The notes beneath the pieces are model-generated. The model was not told the origin of the DNA and ran no database searches. It saw only the letters and a list, made by a program, of their open reading frames with translations. This document shows, piece by piece, positions 52,277 to 64,000 of a stretch of 64,000 nucleotides of DNA (position 1 is its first letter; each line of letters opens with the position of its first letter). The DNA is from Nomia melanderi (Eukaryota > Arthropoda > Insecta > Hymenoptera > Halictidae). The stretch spans positions 2,790,001 to 2,854,000 of the forward strand of contig NW_027475138.1 of assembly GCF_051020985.1 (NCBI RefSeq), given 5' to 3'. The position numbers were made by a program, and so were the translations under genes.

Positions 52277-55076
52277 GGTCAGGGAAAAATCCAATATATA
52301 TCTGGTGATATCTCGGGTGCTATTACAGATAGCCCAAGAAATCAAAGTGCATTGTCTGTATTAGGCCCCGGCGCATGAATCTGTGCAGCGGGAACGACCT
52401 CGGACCACCAGGGGCCGAGAAAACCACCGTCTCATGGGGCCGGACACTCAGGGTCAGGGAAGAATCCAATATATATCTGGTGATATCTCGGGTGCTATTA
52501 CAGATAGCGCAATAAATCAAAGTGCATTGTCTGTAGGAGGCTCAGGCGAATGAATCTGTGCAGCGGGAACGACCTCGGACCACCAGGGGCCGAGAAAACC
52601 ACAGTATCATGGGGCCGGACACTCAGGGTCAGGGGAAAATCCAATATATATCTGGTGATATCTCGGGTGCTATTACAGATAGCGCAATAAACCAAAGTGC
52701 ATTGACTGTAGGAGGCTCTTGCGAATGAATCTGTACCGCAGGAACGACCTCGGACCACCAGTGGCCGAGAAAATTACAGATATTCGGAATCCGTCACCCA
52801 AGGTCATGTAAAAATCCAGCAAATATCTGGTGATATCTCGGGTGCTATTAGAGATAGCGCAATAAACCAAAGTGCATTGTCTGTAGGAGGCCCTGGCGCA
52901 TGAATCTGGGCAGCGGGAACTACCTCGGACCACCAGGGACCGAGAAAACGACAGTCTCAAGGGGCCGGACACTCAGGGTCAGGGGAAAATCCAATATATA
53001 TCTGGTGATATCTCGGGTGCTATTACAGATAGCGCAATAAATCAAAGTGCATTGTCTGTAGGAGGCCCTGGCGCATGAATCTGTGCAGCGGGAACGACCT
53101 CGGACCACCAGGGGCCGAGAAAACCACAGTCTCATGGGGCCGGACACTCAGGGTCAGGGGAAAATCCAAAATATATCTGGTGATATCTCGGGTGCTATTA
53201 CAGATAGCCCAAGAAATCAAAGTGCATTGTCTGTATTAGGCCCCGGTGCATGAATCTGTGCAGCGGGAACGACCTCGGACCACCAGGGGCCGAGAAAACC
53301 ACCGTCTCATGGGGCCGGACACTCAGGGTCAGGGAAAAATCCAATATATATCTGGTGATATCTCGGGTGCTATTACAGATAGCGCAATAAATCAAAGTGC
53401 ATTGTCTGCAGGAGGCCCTAGCGCATGAATCTGTGCAGCGAGATCGATCTCTGACCACCAGGGGCCGAGAAAACCACCGACGCATGGGGCCGGGCACTCA
53501 GGGTCAGGGAAAAATCCAATATATATCTGGTGATATCTCGGGTTCTATTACAGATAGCGCGATAAATCAAAGTGCATTGTCTGTAGGAGGCCCTGGCGCG
53601 TGAATCTGTGCAGCGGGAACGACCTCGGACCACCAGGGGCCGAGAAAACCACAGTCTCATGGGGCCGGACACTCATGGTCAGGGAAAAATCCAATATATA
53701 TCTGGTGATATCTCGGGTGCTATTACAGATAGCCCAAGAAATCAAAGTGCATTGTCTGTATTAGGCCCCGGCGCATGAATCTGTGCAGCGGGAACGACCT
53801 CGGACCACCAGGGGCCGAGAAAACCACCGTCTCATGGGGCCGGACACTCAGGGTCAGGGAAGAATCCAATATATATCTGGTGATATCTCGGGTGCTATTA
53901 CAGATAGCGCAATAAATCAAAGTGCATTGTCTGTAGGAGGCTCAGGCGAATGAATCTGTGCAGCGGGAACGACCTCGGACCACCAGGGGCCGAGAAAACC
54001 ACAGTATCATGGGGCCGGACACTCAGGGTCAGGGGAAAATCCAATATATATCTGGTGATATCTCGGGTGCTATTACAGATAGCGCAATAAACCAAAGTGC
54101 ATTGACTGTAGGAGGCTCTTGCGAATGAATCTGTACCGCAGGAACGACCTCGGACCACCAGTGGCCGAGAAAATTACAGATATTCGGAATCCGTCACCCA
54201 AGGTCATGTAAAAATCCAGCAAATATCTGGTGATATCTCGGGTGCTATTAGAGATAGCGCAATAAACCAAAGTGCATTGTCTGTAGGAGGCCCTGGCGCA
54301 TGAATCTGGGCAGCGGGAACTACCTCGGACCACCAGGGACCGAGAAAACGACAGTCTCAAGGGGCCGGACACTCAGGGTCAGGGGAAAATCCAATATATA
54401 TCTGGTGATATCTCGGGTGCTATTACAGATAGCGCAATAAATCAAAGTGCATTGTCTGTAGGAGGCCCTGGCGCATGAATCTGTGCAGCGGGAACGACCT
54501 CGGACCACCAGGGGCCGAGAAAACCACAGTCTCATGGGGCCGGACACTCAGGGTCAGGGGAAAATCCAAAATATATCTGGTGATATCTCGGGTGCTATTA
54601 CAGATAGCCCAAGAAATCAAAGTGCATTGTCTGTATTAGGCCCCGGTGCATGAATCTGTGCAGCGGGAACGACCTCGGACCACCAGGGGCCGAGAAAACC
54701 ACCGTCTCATGGGGCCGGACACTCAGGGTCAGGGAAAAATCCAATATATATCTGGTGATATCTCGGGTGCTATTACAGATAGCGCAATAAATCAAAGTGC
54801 ATTGTCTGCAGGAGGCCCTAGCGCATGAATCTGTGCAGCGAGATCGATCTCTGACCACCAGGGGCCGAGAAAACCACCGACGCATGGGGCCGGGCACTCA
54901 GGGTCAGGGAAAAATCCAATATATATCTGGTGATATCTCGGGTTCTATTACAGATAGCGCGATAAATCAAAGTGCATTGTCTGTAGGAGGCCCTGGCGCG
55001 TGAATCTGTGCAGCGGGAACGACCTCGGACCACCAGGGGCCGAGAAAACCACAGTCTCATGGGGCCGGACACTCAT
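52277..55076. repeat. 1,400-bp (8-monomer) tandem duplication in block T''
   Basis: Units at 52,323-53,675 recur at 53,723-55,075 with an offset of exactly 1,400 bp. The join is a hybrid monomer: ACTCATGGTC up to 53676 comes from the unit that ends the block, and AGGGAAAAAT from 53685 comes from the unit that starts it. The exchange lies in about 8 bp of shared sequence. T and T' have only one copy of this segment. Confidence 0.92.
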
Positions 55077-55499
55077 GGTCAGGGGAAAATCCAATATATA
55101 TCTGGTGATATCTCGGGTGCTATTAGAGATAGCGCAATAAATCAAAGTGAATTATCTGCAGGACGCCCTGGCGCATGAATCTGTGCAGCGGGAACGACCT
55201 CGGACCACCAGGGGCCGAGACAACAACCGTCTCATGGGGCCGGACACTCAGGGTCAGGGAAAAATCCAAAATATTTCTGGTGATATCTCGGGTTATATTA
55301 CAGATAGAACAATAAATCAGAGTGCATTGTCTGTAGGAGGCCCTGGCGCATGAATCTGTGCAGCGGGAACGACTTGGGACCACCAGGGGCCGAGAAAACC
55401 ACCGACACATGGGGCCGGACACTCAGGTTCAGGGAAATATCCAATATATATCGGGTGATATCTCGGGTGCTAGTAGAGATAGCGCAATAAACCAAAGTG

Positions 55500-58400
55500 C
55501 ATTGTCTGTAGGAGGCCCTGGCGCATGAATCCGGGCAGCGCGAACGACCTCGGACCACCAGGGTCCGAGAAAACCACCGTCTCATGGGACCGGACACTCA
55601 GGGTCAGGCGTAAATCCAATATATATCTGGTGATATCTCGGGTGCTATTACAGATAGCGCAATAAATCAAAGTGCGTTGTCTGTAGGAGGCCCTGGCGCA
55701 TGAATCTGTGCAGCGGGAACGACCTCGGACCACTAGGGGCCGAGAAAACCACAGTCTCATGGTGCCGGACACTCAGGGTAAGGGGAAAATCCAATATATA
55801 TCTGGTGATATCTCGGGTGCTATTACGGATAGCGCAATAAATCAAAGTGCATTGTCTGTAGGAGGCACTGGCGAATGAATCTGTGCAGCAGGAACGACCT
55901 CGGACCACCAGTGGCCGAGAAAATTACAGATATTCGGAATCCGTCACCCAAGGTCATGTAAAAATCCAGCATATATCTGGTGATATCTCGGGTGCTATTA
56001 CAGATAGCGCAATAAATCAAAGTGCATTGTCTGTAGGAGGCCCTGGCGCATGATTCTGTGCAGCGGGAACGACCTCGGACCAACAGGGGCCGAGAAAACC
56101 ACCGTCTCACGGGGCCGGACACTCAGGGTCAGGGGAAAATCCAATATATATCTGGTGATATCTCGGGTGCTATTACAGATAGCGCAATAAATCAAAGTGC
56201 ATTGTCTGTAGGAGGCCCTGGCGCATGAATCTGTGCAGCGGGAACGACCTCGGACCAACAGGGGCCGAGAAAACCACCGTCTCATGGGGCCGGACACTCA
56301 GGGTCAGGGAAAAATCTATCATATATCTGGTGATATCTCGGGTGCTATTAGAGATAGCGCAATAAACCAAAGTGAATTATCTGCAGGAGGCCCTGGCGCA
56401 TGAATCTGTGCAGCGGGAACGACCTCGGATTACCAGGGTCCGAGATAACCACCGTCTCATGGGGCCGGACACTCAGGGTCAGTGAAAGATCCAATATATA
56501 TCTGGTGGTATCTCGGGTGCTATTACAGATAGCGTAATAAATAAATGTGCATTGTCTGTAGGAGGCCCTGGCGCATGAATCTGTGCAGCGGGAACGACCT
56601 CGGACCACCAGGGACCGAGAAAACCACAGTCTCATGGGGCCGGACACTCAGGGTCAGGGGAAAATCCAATATATTTCTGGTGATATCTCGGGTTATATTA
56701 CAGATAGAACAATAAATCAAAGTGCATTGATTGTAGGAGGCCCTGGTGCATGAATCTGTGCAGCGGGAACGACCTGGGACCACCAGGGGCCGAGAAAACC
56801 ACCGACACATGGGGCCGGACAATCAGGGTCAGGGAAATGTCCAATATATATCGGGTGATATCTCAGGTGCTAGTAGAGATAGCGCAATAAACCAAAGTGA
56901 ATTATCTGCAGGAGGCCCTGGCGCATGAATCTGTGCAGCGGGAGCGACCTCGAACCACCAGGGGCCGAGAAAACCACCGTCTCATGGGGCCGGACACTCA
57001 GGCTCAGGGAAAAATCCAATATATATCTGGTGATATCTCGGGTGCTATTACAGATAGCCCAAGAAATCAAAGTGCATTGTCTGTATTAGGCCCCGGTGCA
57101 TGAATCTGTGCAGCGGGAACGACCTCGGTCCACCAGGGGCCGAGAAAACCACCGTCTCATGGGGCCGGACACTCAGGGTCAGGGAAAAATCCAATATATA
57201 TCTGGTGATATCTCGGGTGCTATTACAGATAGCGCAATAAATCAAAGTGAATTGTCTGTAGGAGGCCCTGGCGCATGAATCTGTGCAGCCGGAACGACCT
57301 CGAACCACCAGGGGCCGCGAAAACCACCGTCTCATAGGGCCGGACACACAGGGTCAGTGAAAGATCCAATATATATCTGGTGGTATCTCGGGTGCTATTA
57401 CAGATAGCGCAATATATCAAAGTGCATTGTCTGTAGGAGACCCTGGCGCATGAATCTGTGCAGCGGGAACGACCTCGGACCACCAGGGGCCGAGACAACA
57501 ACCGTCTCATGGGGCCGGACACTCAGGGTCAGGGAAAAATCAGGGGCCGAGAAAACCACCGTCTCATGGGGCCGGACATTCAGGGTCAGGGAAAAATCCA
57601 ATATATATCTGGTGTTATCTCGGGTGCTATTAGAGATAGCGAAATAAATCAAAGTGAATTATCTGCAGGAGGCCCTGGCGCGAGCATCTGTGCAGCGGGA
57701 ACGACCTCGGACCACCAGGGGCCAAGAAAACCACCGTCTCATGGCGCCGGACACTCAGGGTCAGGGAAAAATCCAATATATATCTGGTGATATCTCGGGT
57801 GCTATTAGAGATAGCCAAATAAATCAAAGTGCATTGTCGGTAGGAGGCCCTGGCGCATGAATCTGTGCAGCGGGAACGACCTCGGACCACCAGGGGCCGG
57901 GAAAACCACAGTCTCATGGGGCCGGACACTCAGGGTCAGGGGAAAATCCAATATATATCTGGTGATATCTCGGGTGCTATTAGAGATAGCGCAATAAACC
58001 AAAGTGAATTATCTGCAGGAGGCCCTGGCGTATGCATCTGTGCAGCGGGAACGACCTCGGACCACCAGGGGCCAAGAAAACCACCGTCTCATGGCGCCGG
58101 ACACTCAGGGTCAGGGAAAAATCCAATATATATCTGGTGATATCTCGGGTGCTATTAGAGATAGCCCAATAAATCAAAGTGCATTGTCGGTAGGAGGCCC
58201 TGGCGCATGAATCTGTGCAGCGGGAACGACCTCGGACCACCAGGGGCCGGGAAAACCACAGTCTCATGGGGCCGGACACTCAGGGACAGGGGAAAATCCA
58301 ATATATATCTGGTGATATCTCGGGTGCTATTACGGATATCGCAATAAACCAAAGTGCACTGTCTGTAGGAGGCCCTGGCGCATGCATCTGTGCAGCGGGA

Positions 58401-61400
58401 ACGACCTCGGACCACCAGGGGCCAAGAAAACCACCGTCTCATGGCGCCGGACACTCAGGGTCAGGGAAAAATCCAATATATATCTGGTGATATCTCGCGT
58501 GCTATTAGAGATAGCGCAATAAACCAAAGTGAATTATCTGCAGGAGGCCCTGGCGCGAGCATCTGTGCAGCGGGAACGACCTCGGACCACCAGGGGCCAA
58601 GAAAACCACCGTCTCATGGCGCCGGACACTCAGGGTCAGGGAAAAATCCAATATATATCTGGTGATATCTCGGGTGCTAATAGAGATAGCGCACTAAATC
58701 AAAGTGCATTGTCTGTAGGAGGCCCAGGCGCATGAATCTGGCCAGCGGGAACGACCTCGGACCACCAGGGGCCGAGAAAACCACAGTCTCATGGAGCCGG
58801 ACACTCAGGGTCAGGGAAAAATCCAATATATATCTGGTGATATCTCGGGTGCTATTACAGATAGCGCAATAAATCAAAGTGCATTGTCTGTAGGAGGCCC
58901 AGGCGAATGAATCTGTGCAGCGGGAACGACCTCGGACCACCAGGGGCCGAGAAAACCACCGTCTCATGGATCCGGACACTCAGGGTCAGGGGAAAATCCA
59001 ATATATATCTGGTGATATCTCGGGTGCAATTACAGATAGCGCAAGACACCAAAGTTCATTGTCTGTAGGAGGCCCTTGAGAATGAATCTGTGCCGCAGGA
59101 ACGACCTCGGACCACCAGTGGCCGAGAAAATTACAGATATTCGGAATCCGTCACCCAAGATCATGTAAAAATCCAGCAAATATCTGGTGATATCTCGGGT
59201 GCTATTAGAGATAGCGCAATAAATCAAAGTGCATTGTCTGTAGGAGGCCCAGGCGAATAAATCTGGCCAGCTGGAACGACCTCGGACCACCAGAGGCCGA
59301 GAAACCCACAGTCTCATGGGGCCGGACGCTCAGGGTCAGGGTAAAATCCAATATTTATCTGGTGATATCTCGGGTGCTATTACAGATAGCCCAATAAATC
59401 AAAGTGCATTGTCGGTAGGAGGCCCTGGCGCATGAATCTGTGCAGCGGGAACGACCTCGGACCACCAGGGGCCGAGAAAACCACAGTCTCATGGGGCCGG
59501 ACACTCAGGGTCAGGGGAAAATCCAACATATATCTGGTGATATCTCGGGTGCTATTACAGATAGCGCAATAAATCAAAGTGAATTGTCTGTAGGAGGCCC
59601 TGGCGCATGAATCTGTGCAGCCGGAACGACCTCGAACCACCAGGGGCCGCGAAAACCACCGTCTCATGGGGCCGGACACTCATGGTCAGTGAAAGATCCA
59701 ATATATATCTGGTGGTATCTCGGGTGCTATTACAGATAGCGTAATAAATAAATGCGCATTGTCTGTAGGAGGCCCTGGCGCATGAATCTGTGCAGAGGGA
59801 ACGACCTCGGACCACCAGGGGCCGAGAAAACCACCGTCTCATGGGGCCGGACACTCAGGGTCAGGGAAGAATCCATTATATATCTGGTGATATCACGGGT
59901 GCTATTACAGATAGCCCAAGAAATGAAAGTGCATTGTCTGTATTTGGACCCGGCGCATGAATCTGTGCAGCGGGAACGACCTCGGATCACCAGGGGCCGA
60001 GAAAACCACCGTCTCATGGGGCCGGACACTCAGGGTCAGTGAAAAATCCAATATATATCTGGTGATATCTCGGGTGCTATTACAGATAGCGCAATAAATC
60101 AAAGTGCATTGTCTGTAGGAGACCCTGGCGCATGAATCTGTGCAGCGGGAACGACCTCGGACCACCAGGGGCCGAGACAACAACCGTCTAATGGGGCCGG
60201 ACACTCAGGGTCAGGGAAAAATCCAATATATATCTGGTGATATCTCGGGTGCTATTACAGATAGCCCAAGAAATCAAAGTGCATTGTCTGTATTAGGCCC
60301 CGGCGCATGAATCTGTGCAGCGGGAACGACCTCGGACCACCAGGGGCCGAGAAAACCACCGTCTCATGGGGCCGGACACTCAGGGTCAGGGAAGAATCCA
60401 ATATATATCTGGTGATATCTCGGGTGCTATTACAGATAGCGCAATAAATCAAAGTGCATTGTCTGTAGGAGGCTCAGGCGAATGAATCTGTGCAGCGGGA
60501 ACGACCTCGGACCACCAGGGGCCGAGAAAACCACAGTATCATGGGGCCGGACACTCAGGGTCAGGGGAAAATCCAATATATATCTGGTGATATCTCGGGT
60601 GCTATTACAGATAGCGCAATAAACCAAAGTGCATTGACTGTAGGAGGCTCTTGCGAATGTATCTGTACCGCAGGAACGACCTCGGACCACCAGTGGCCGA
60701 GAAAATTACAGATATTCGGAATCCGTCACCCAAGGTCATGTAAAAATCCAGCAAATATCTGGTGATATCTCGGGTGCTATTAGAAATAGCGCAATAAACC
60801 AAAGTGCATTGTCTGTAGGAGGCCCTGGCGCATGAATCTGGGCAGCGGGAACTACCTCGGACCACCAGGGACCGAGAAAACGACAGTCTCAAGGGGCCGG
60901 ACACTCAGGGTCAGGGGAAAATCCAATATATATCTGGTGATATCTCGGGTGCTATTACAGATAGCCCAAGAAATCAAAGTGCATTGTCTGTATTAGGCCC
61001 CGGTGCATGAATCTGTGCAGCGGGAACGACCTCGGACCACCAGGGGCCGAGAAAACCACCGTCTCATGGGGCCGGACACTCAGGGTCAGGGAAAAATCCA
61101 ATATATATCTGGTGATATCTCGGGTGCTATTACAGATAGCGCAATAAATCAAAGTGCATTGTCTGCAGGAGGCCCTAGCGCATGAATCTGTGCAGCGAGA
61201 TCGATCTCTGACCACCAGGGGCCGAGAAAACCACCGACGCATGGGGCCGGGCACTCAGGGTCAGGGAAAAATCCAATATATATCTGGTGATATCTCGGGT
61301 TCTATTACAGATAGCGCGATAAATCAAAGTGCATTGTCTGTAGGAGGCCCTGGCGCGTGAATCTGTGCAGCGGGAACGACCTCGGACCACCAGGGGCCGA

Positions 61401-63250
61401 GAAAACCACAGTCTCATGGGGCCGGACACTCATGGTCAGGGGAAAATCCAATATATATCTGGTGATATCTCGGGTGCTATTAGAGATAGCGCAATAAATC
61501 AAAGTGAATTATCTGCAGGACGCCCTGGCGCATGAATCTGTGCAGCGGGAACGACCTCGGACCACCAGGGGCCGAGACAACAACCGTCTCATGGGGCCGG
61601 ACACTCAGGGTCAGGGAAAAATCCAAAATATTTCTGGTGATATCTCGGGTTATATTACAGATAGAACAATAAATCAGAGTGCATTGTCTGTAGGAGGCCC
61701 TGGCGCATGAATCTGTGCAGCGGGAACGACTTGGGACCACCAGGGGCCGAGAAAACCACCGACACATGGGGCCGGACACTCAGGTTCAGGGAAATATCCA
61801 ATATATATCGGGTGATATCTCGGGTGCTAGTAGAGATAGCGCAATAAACCAAAGTGAATTATCTGCAGGAGGCCCTGGCGCATGAATCTGTGCTTCGGGA
61901 ACGACCTCGAACCACCAGGGGCCGAGAAAACCACCGTCTCATGGGGCCGGACACTCAGGGTCAGTGAAAAATCCAATATATATCTGGTTATATCTCGAGT
62001 GCTATTACAGATAGCGCAATAAATCAAAGTGCATTGTCTGTAGGAGGACCTAGCGCATGAATCTGTGCAGCGGGAACTACCTCGGACCACCAGGGGCCGA
62101 GAAAACCACCGTCTCATGGGGCCGGACAGTCAGGGTCAGGGAAAAATCCAATATATTTCTGGTGATATCTCGGGTTATATTACAGATAGAACAATAAATC
62201 AAAGTGCATTGTTTGTAGGAGGCCCTGGTGCATGAATCTGTGCAGCGGGAACGACCTGGGACCACCAGGGGCCGAGAAAACCACCGACACATGGGGCCGG
62301 ACAATCAGGGTCAGGGAAATGTCCAATATATATCGGGTGATATCTCAGGTGCTAGTAGAGATAGCGCAATAAACCAAAGTGAATTATCTGCAGGAGGCCC
62401 AGGCGCATGAATCTGTGAAGCGGGAGCGACCTCGAACCACCAGGGGCCGAGGAAACCACCGTCTCATGGGGCCGGACACTCAGGCTCAGGGAAAAATACA
62501 ATATATATCTGGTGATATCTCGGGTGCTATTACAGATAGCCCAAGAAATCAAAGTGCATTGTCTGTATTAGGCCCCGGTGCATGAATCTGTGCAGCGGGA
62601 ACGACCTCGGACCACCAGGGGCCGAGAAAACCACCGTCTCATGGGGCCGGACACTCAGGGTCAGGGAAAAATCCAATATATATCTGGTGATATCTCGGGT
62701 GCTATTACAGATAGCGCAATAAATCAGAGTGCATTGTCTGTAGGAGGCCCTGGCGCATGAATCTGTGTAGCGGGAACGACCTCGGACCACCAGAGGCCGA
62801 GAAAACCACAGTCTCATGGGGCCGGACACTCAGGGTCAGTGAAAGATCCAATATATATCTGGTGGTATCTCGGGTGCTATTACAGATAGCGTAATAAATC
62901 AAAGTGCATTGTCGGTAGGAGGCCCTGGCGCATGAATCTGTGCAGCGGGAACGACCTCGGACCACCAGGGGCCGGGAAAACCACAGTCTCATGGGGCCGG
63001 ACACTCAGGGACAGGGGAAAATCCAATATATATCTGGTGATATCTCGGGTGCTATTACAGATAGCGCAATAAATCAAAGTGCATTGTCTGTAGGAGGCCC
63101 TGGCGCATGAATCTGTGCAGCGGGAACGACCTCGGAACACCAGGGACCGAGAAAACCACCGCCTCATGGGGCCGGACACTCAGGGTCAGTGAAAAATCCA
63201 ATATATATGTGGTGATATCTCGGGTGCTATTACAGATAGCGGAATAAATC
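55500..63250. repeat. Copy of 47,918-55,499 (7,582-bp tandem duplication), then T-like tail
   Basis: The offset is 7,582 bp (43 monomers plus 57 bp), rising to 7,932 after 58.5 kb because the left copy lacks two monomers. The join is a hybrid monomer: GCTAGTAGAG (55,470) matches 32.3 kb and AAGTGCATTG (55,500) matches 47.9 kb. After about 60.2 kb it follows T. It lacks one unit near 60.95 kb that T and T'' have, and five units (875 bp) at a hybrid join near 61,910-61,953. Private single changes occur near 56,730, 59,079 and 60,660. Confidence 0.85.
57484..57597 (+). repeat. 57-bp partial-monomer tandem duplication, copy 4
   Basis: It lies exactly 7,582 bp after copy 3, as expected from the tandem duplication of that size. 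It is the copy whose surroundings best match the island at 2,055-3,125. Confidence 0.95.
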
Positions 63251-63289
63251 AAAGTGCATTATCTGTAGGAGACCCTGGCGCATGAATCT

Positions 63290-64000
63290 GTGCAGCGGGA
63301 ACGACCTCGGAACACCAGGGACCGAGAAAACCACCGTCTCATGGGGCCGGACACTCGGGGTCAGTGAAAAATCCAATATATATGTGCTGATATCTCGGGT
63401 GCTATTACAGATAGCGCAATAAATCAAAGTGAATTATCTGCAGTAGGCCCTGGCGCATGAATCTGTGCAGCGGGAACGACCTCGGACCACCAGGGGCCGA
63501 GAAAACTACCGTCTCATGGGGCCGGTCACTCAGGGTCAGTGAAAAATGCAATATATATCTGCTGATATCTCGGGTGCTGTTAGAGATAGCGCAATAAACC
63601 AAAGTGAATTATCTGCAGGAGGCCCTGGCGCATGAATCTGTGCAGCGGGAACGACCTCGGACCACCAGGGGCCGAGAAAACGACCGTCTCATGGTGCCGG
63701 ACACTCAGGGTCAGGGAAAAATCCAATATATATCTGGTGATATCTCGGGTGCTATTACAGATATCGCAATAAACCAAAGTGCACTGTCTGTAGGAGGCCC
63801 TGGCGCATGAATCTGGGCAGCGGGAACGACCTCGGACCACCAGGGGCCGAGAAAACCACCGTCTCATGGGTCCGGACACTCAGGGTCAGGGGAAAATCCA
63901 ATATATATCTGGTGATATCTCGGGTGATATTAGAGATAGCGCAATAAACCAAAGTGAATTATCTGAAGGAGGCCCTGGCGCATGCATCTGTGCAGCGGGA
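63290..64000. repeat. Right-end monomers without a matching block
   Basis: Four units follow the end of the T match. They carry ATATATGTGCTGATATC (63,380), ATCTGCAGTAGGCC (63,437), GGCCGGTCACTC (63,523), AAAAATGCAATATATATC (63,543) and GGTGATATTAGAG (63,922). I found no other block with this order. The array continues past base 64,000. Confidence 0.6.

Larger units (their letters stand above)
1..64000. repeat. 175-bp satellite DNA array filling the whole window
   Basis: A unit of 175 bp recurs head to tail without interruption. Hallmarks in nearly every unit are GGTGATATCTCGGGTGCTAT, GCAATAAA, GGCCCTGGCGCATGAATCTG, CGACCTCGGACCACCAGG and CTCATGGGGCCGGACACTC. The EcoRV hexamer GATATC sits once in most units, so an EcoRV digest should give a 175-bp ladder. 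Phase tracking leaves about 365 monomers and no foreign insertion. All units point the same way; I saw no inversion. The array runs off both ends. Satellites of this monomer length are common at eukaryotic centromeres and in heterochromatin, but a centromeric role here is inference only. No gene, tRNA, rRNA or mobile element was found. Confidence 0.98.

Noticed and set aside
1..64000. CRISPR array (regular direct repeats)
   Set aside because: There are no unique spacers between short repeats. The entire 175-bp unit is repeated, and no cas genes are present.
1..64000. Tandem tRNA or 5S rRNA gene cluster
   Set aside because: No cloverleaf, internal promoter pair or 5S core could be fitted to the monomer. 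Its length and AT-rich joint fit a satellite.

Overview
The whole window is one uninterrupted satellite DNA array. A unit of 175 bp is repeated head to tail about 365 times, all in the same orientation, from base 1 to base 64,000. Both ends lie inside a monomer, so no flanking unique DNA is present. I followed the monomer phase across the window. It changes only through a few 1-3 bp indels and four copies of one 57-bp partial duplication, so there is no room for a gene, transposon, RNA gene or other insertion. The window points to a eukaryote and a centromeric, pericentromeric or other heterochromatic block. Monomer length is in the range typical of centromeric satellites, but nothing in the sequence fixes the species or the chromosomal position. 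The consensus is about 53% GC with about 9 CpG per monomer (my hand counts).

Several monomer variants are visible. The commonest two differ in a linked block after the EcoRV site. Type A reads TTACAG, AATC, GCATTGTCTGTAGG. Type B reads TTAGAG, AACC, GAATTATCTGCAGG and carries a PstI site. A third family of about 27 monomers has a roughly 55-bp replacement (TTACAGATATTCGG and following) of the same length as the consensus block. Other variants include 174-bp monomers and monomers with a 12- or 14-bp perfect palindrome.

Layout. 1-9,000: a diverged mosaic with weak long periods, into which a roughly 1.07-kb island (about 2,055-3,125) nearly identical to DNA 55 kb away has been placed. 8,500-15,150: a 22-23-monomer block present twice (offsets 3,847-4,023 bp), with a 525-bp three-monomer duplication inside. 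13,600-21,700: reiterated 15- and 19-monomer blocks (2,623 and 3,322 bp), with nested 2-, 4- and 6-monomer duplications. 21,765-63,250: a higher-order repeat of about 14.1-14.2 kb (80-81 monomers), which I divide into S (about 23.9-30.2 kb) and T (about 30.2-37.9 kb). The order read along the window is T-tail, S, T, T', S', partial T'', partial S'', partial T'''. 63,290-64,000: four monomers whose combination is not repeated elsewhere in the window.

Hybrid monomers at several block junctions record the exchanges that built this order, including a 7,697-bp (44-monomer) tandem duplication, a 7,582-bp one and a 1,400-bp one. No protein-coding gene is supported. The many short open frames recur every 175 bp and are by-products of the repeat. 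The main value of the window is a readable history of unequal exchange in a satellite at scales from 57 bp to 14 kb.
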